This document shows positions 61,603 through 64,000 of a stretch of 64,000 bases of DNA, one piece after another; the stretch's first letter is position 1, and every line of letters begins with the position of its first letter. The DNA comes from Cyclobacteriaceae bacterium (GTDB lineage: Bacteria; Bacteroidota; Bacteroidia; Cytophagales; Cyclobacteriaceae). The notes under the pieces were generated by a model that saw only the letters and a program-made list of their open reading frames with translations, searched no databases and had not been told where the DNA came from. The position numbers and the translations under genes were made by a program. The stretch lies in assembly GCA_016786585.1 (NCBI GenBank), contig JAEUUI010000024.1:1-64000 (forward strand), given 5' to 3'.

Positions 61603-62841
61603 ATGAAAAAGCTCATTACTTTTTTGCTTTTAATTCTGTGCACTTACGCAAATGCCCAGAACGTTAAAGCTTCCGGAACGCTGGAGAAAGTTGAGCGTGA
61701 CGGTTTCTACAAGATCCTGCTTTCACCGCAACACGCTCCTTTTATCAGCGCTGACTTTGCCAACATCCGGATTATTAATTCTGCAAAAGCAGAAGTGCCC
61801 TACATCCTGAAAGAGGAAGAACCTGTTTACGTGCAGCAGCAATTCAAGGAATATGAAATGCTGGAAAAGAAACAGATAAAAAAAGCCTATACTTCAATCA
61901 AGCTCCTGAACCCCTCACAGGCTGCGATCGATAACATAAGCCTGTTGATCAAAAATGCGGAAGTTGCCAAAACCGCACGCCTTTCAGGAAGCGATGACGG
62001 AAACCAATGGTTTGCCGTGAAAGAATACTTCGCACTGAATTATATCAGCAACCCGCAATCCGTGAACGAACTCCGGGCAATCGAGTTCCCGTTAACCAAC
62101 TACAAATACTACCTGCTTGAGATTTCCGACTCAACCTCATCGCCTATCAACATTCTGAAAGCAGGTTACTATGATGCCGCTGCAACGCATGGTTTGTACT
62201 CAGAAATTACAGACTCCTACACCATCAAAACAGAAACAAAAGATCAGCAGACTTTAATTAAGCTATCGTTTAGCAACCCGCAACTGGTAGACAAGCTCGA
62301 ACTATCCATGAAAGGTACAACGCTTTTTCAACGCGATGGAAGCATCCTGACAACAGAAACGAGACGATTTAAAAAAAGAACCGAACGTTACGACATTGGT
62401 TTAGAGAATTTTACCGTCCGATCCGGTCAAACTACGGTAATCAGTCTGAACGCAATTAAAACCAATAACCTTACGTTGCGCATCGACAATGGTGACAATC
62501 CGGTGCTTTCCGTTAACGAGTTAAAGTTGTATCAACTTAACCGGTATCTGATTGCCTGGCTGGAGAAAGACGAGACGTATTCAGTGGCCTTTGGTCCGGA
62601 AAATCAAAGAAGTCCCGACTATGATCTGGCGTATTTCCGCGACAGCATTCCCGAAAACCCACAGGTTCTGACGGTCAATAATCTAAAATCGGTAGAAACG
62701 CCTGCAGTTGCTGCCAATTCAGGATTTTTCAATAATAAGACCATCACGTGGATTGTCATCGCTGCAGTAATTGTGTTACTCGGGGTAATGTCGATCCGGC
62801 TGGTTCGCGAAACGAACGCTTCAAAAAAGAACGAGGTTTAG
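61603..62841 (+). CDS. DUF3999-like exported protein
   Basis: This 412-residue exported protein has a signal peptide (about 1-18; CTYANAQ), several beta-sandwich segments that look like discoidin/F5-8 or glycan-binding folds (about 60-330), and one C-terminal membrane helix (about 375-398; WIVIAAVIVLLGV), leaving most of it in the periplasm. Layout and position right after DUF2339 match the DUF3999 family. The function is unknown. The stop overlaps that of convergent metZ by 4 bp. Confidence 0.8.
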   Translation: MKKLITFLLLILCTYANAQNVKASGTLEKVERDGFYKILLSPQHAPFISADFANIRIINSAKAEVPYILKEEEPVYVQQQFKEYEMLEKKQIKKAYTSIKLLNPSQAAIDNISLLIKNAEVAKTARLSGSDDGNQWFAVKEYFALNYISNPQSVNELRAIEFPLTNYKYYLLEISDSTSSPINILKAGYYDAAATHGLYSEITDSYTIKTETKDQQTLIKLSFSNPQLVDKLELSMKGTTLFQRDGSILTTETRRFKKRTERYDIGLENFTVRSGQTTVISLNAIKTNNLTLRIDNGDNPVLSVNELKLYQLNRYLIAWLEKDETYSVAFGPENQRSPDYDLAYFRDSIPENPQVLTVNNLKSVETPAVAANSGFFNNKTITWIVIAAVIVLLGVMSIRLVRETNASKKNEV

Positions 62842-64000
62842 ATCTTCGAAGCTGCCATCGCCTGATCGATATCGCGAATAACATCGTTCACATCCTCAAG
62901 TCCCGCTGAAATCCGGATCAATCCCGGAGTAATACCCACAGCTGCGCGTTCTGCATCGGTTAACTTCGAATGCGTTGTAGAAGCCGAGTGCGTGGCAATG
63001 GTTCGAGTATCGCCCAGGTTTGCAGTATGTGAGATCATCTTCAGCGAATTCAGAAACTTACGGCCGCCTTCAATCCCACCGGCATGTTCGAACGTTACGA
63101 TGCCGCCACCATGACGCATTTGCTTTTTGGCCAATGCCTGCTGCGGATGTGACGCGAGGAACGGATACTTAACTTTCAGAACACCCGGATGCTTCTCGAG
63201 GTGGTGTGCAAGCGTTAACGCGTTTTGACAGTGACGCTCCATCCGCACCGCAAGTGTTTCAAGACTTTTAGAAAGAATCCACGCATTAAAAGGCGACATT
63301 GACGGACCCGTATGACGCGCAAAAAAGCGAACTTCTTTTATTAACTCTTTCTTCCCGACAATTGCACCGCCTATCACCCTGCCCTGTCCATCCATCCATT
63401 TCGTTGCAGAATGCGTCACGATATGTGCACCCCACTTTGCAGGGTTTTGCAAATACGGTGTCGCGAAGCAGTTATCGACATTTAAAATGAGGTTGTGTTT
63501 TGCAGCAAGCTTACCAAGCCATTCCAGATCGATGATGTCCAGCGCAGGATTGGAAGGCGTTTCCACAAAAATCATTTTCGTGTTCGGCTGGATTTTGCTT
63601 TCCCATGATGCGAGATCGGTGATATCCGCATAGGTATGGGAAATGTTAACACGCGGAAACAGCTGTGTTAATATCTGATGCGTTGAACCAAAAAGCGATC
63701 GTGACGCGAGGACATGATCGCCAGATTTAAGCAGCGCAGCCATGCTGCAATACATCGCGGCCATGCCGGATGCAGTCGCAATGCCGTCATCCGCGCCCTC
63801 CATCAGACAAAGTTTCTGAATAAACTCGGTGTTATTTGGATTTGAAAAACGTGTATAAATGTTGCCGGAAATTTCATCCGCAAAAAGAGCCCGTGCATGC
63901 TCGGCATTATCGAACACGAAACTTGACGTCAGGTAAAGCGGAACGGAATGTTCGCGAAAATTGGTGCGTTCACTTTGACCGCGAATCGGGCCAGTTTCCG
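62838..64000 (-). CDS. metZ: O-succinylhomoserine sulfhydrylase, 5' end outside the window
   Basis: This PLP enzyme of the Cys/Met metabolism family makes homocysteine from an activated homoserine and sulfide. The open frame continues to the right edge: upstream of the in-frame GTG at 63915-63917 the codons read GPIRGQSERTNFREHSVPLY, typical for the true N-terminus of this family, so the gene is cut by the window and not by mutation. Motifs include YTRFSNPN, the PLP lysine in SATKWMDGQGR, and VETPSNPALDIID. Cystathionine gamma-synthase is the main alternative, but DGQGRVIGGAI favours MetZ. Confidence 0.92.
   Translation of the reverse strand, partial: ETGPIRGQSERTNFREHSVPLYLTSSFVFDNAEHARALFADEISGNIYTRFSNPNNTEFIQKLCLMEGADDGIATASGMAAMYCSMAALLKSGDHVLASRSLFGSTHQILTQLFPRVNISHTYADITDLASWESKIQPNTKMIFVETPSNPALDIIDLEWLGKLAAKHNLILNVDNCFATPYLQNPAKWGAHIVTHSATKWMDGQGRVIGGAIVGKKELIKEVRFFARHTGPSMSPFNAWILSKSLETLAVRMERHCQNALTLAHHLEKHPGVLKVKYPFLASHPQQALAKKQMRHGGGIVTFEHAGGIEGGRKFLNSLKMISHTANLGDTRTIATHSASTTHSKLTDAERAAVGITPGLIRISAGLEDVNDVIRDIDQAMAASKI

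Noticed and set aside
63915-63917. GTG as the true start of metZ
   Set aside because: The frame is open to the window edge and upstream codons encode a typical MetZ N-terminus, so the real start is beyond 64000.

Overview
The window comes from a chromosome of the phylum Bacteroidota, most likely a Cytophagales-type bacterium. The signs are a SusC/SusD pair, two proteins with type IX secretion (T9SS) C-terminal sorting domains, few Shine-Dalgarno sequences, a tRNA promoter of the TTTG / TAnnTTTG type, and medium GC content. I assign no genus. The gene density is high, many genes overlap or abut, and I see no insertion sequence, prophage, rRNA or CRISPR.

Layout. (1) 1-5.0 kb: housekeeping genes on the minus strand (pnp, rpsO, an LptF/LptG-type permease, a START-like protein), then tRNA-Met(CAT). 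(2) 5.2-9.0 kb, plus strand: upper glycolysis (pgi, pfkA, ROK glucokinase). (3) 9.0-22.0 kb, minus strand: a tight six-gene alpha-glucan operon, read as two lipoprotein alpha-amylases, GlgE, a TreS-maltokinase fusion, GlgB and a GH57/DUF3536 protein. (4) 22.1-24.1 kb: a TMEM220-like membrane protein and a T9SS beta-helix protein. (5) 24.1-33.6 kb, minus strand: a six-gene operon resembling 3-keto-glycoside metabolism (Gfo/Idh/MocA oxidoreductase, two TIM-barrel isomerase/epimerases, a small cytochrome c, a very large cytochrome c-PA14-propeller-DUF1080 lipoprotein, a TonB-dependent receptor), with a divergent nucleoside-permease-like MFS gene. (6) 34.9-47.5 kb, minus strand: a starch/maltose utilisation locus, read as SusC, SusD, a SusE-like protein, a T9SS amylase, beta-phosphoglucomutase, a GH65 phosphorylase and a PfkB-family kinase. 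(7) 48.0-54.5 kb, plus strand, divergent from it: a LacI-family regulator, a GH31 alpha-glucosidase, an SLC45-type MFS transporter and a CBM48-esterase. (8) 54.5-64 kb: mixed genes (lipoprotein, MsrA, LhgO, a beta-barrel-like protein, rhodanese, a DUF2339/DUF3999 pair, and MetZ running off the right end).

How it may work together (inference). Secreted and surface amylases cut starch and SusCDE imports the products. Lipoprotein amylases and GH31 finish the cutting, and the SLC45 transporter moves maltose or glucose inside. There maltose can be phosphorolysed (GH65 plus PgmB, then Pgi and PfkA; free glucose through the ROK kinase) or phosphorylated by the maltokinase domain and polymerised by GlgE and GlgB into storage glucan. 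A shared GCAA-N4-TTGC dyad before susC, before lacI and before the GlgE operon suggests one LacI-type regulator coordinates uptake and storage.

The most striking observation is that the TreS domain of the TreS-maltokinase fusion has Ser in place of the invariant GH13 nucleophile Asp. The fusion may therefore act only as a maltokinase, turning the trehalose-fed GlgE pathway into a maltose-fed one.
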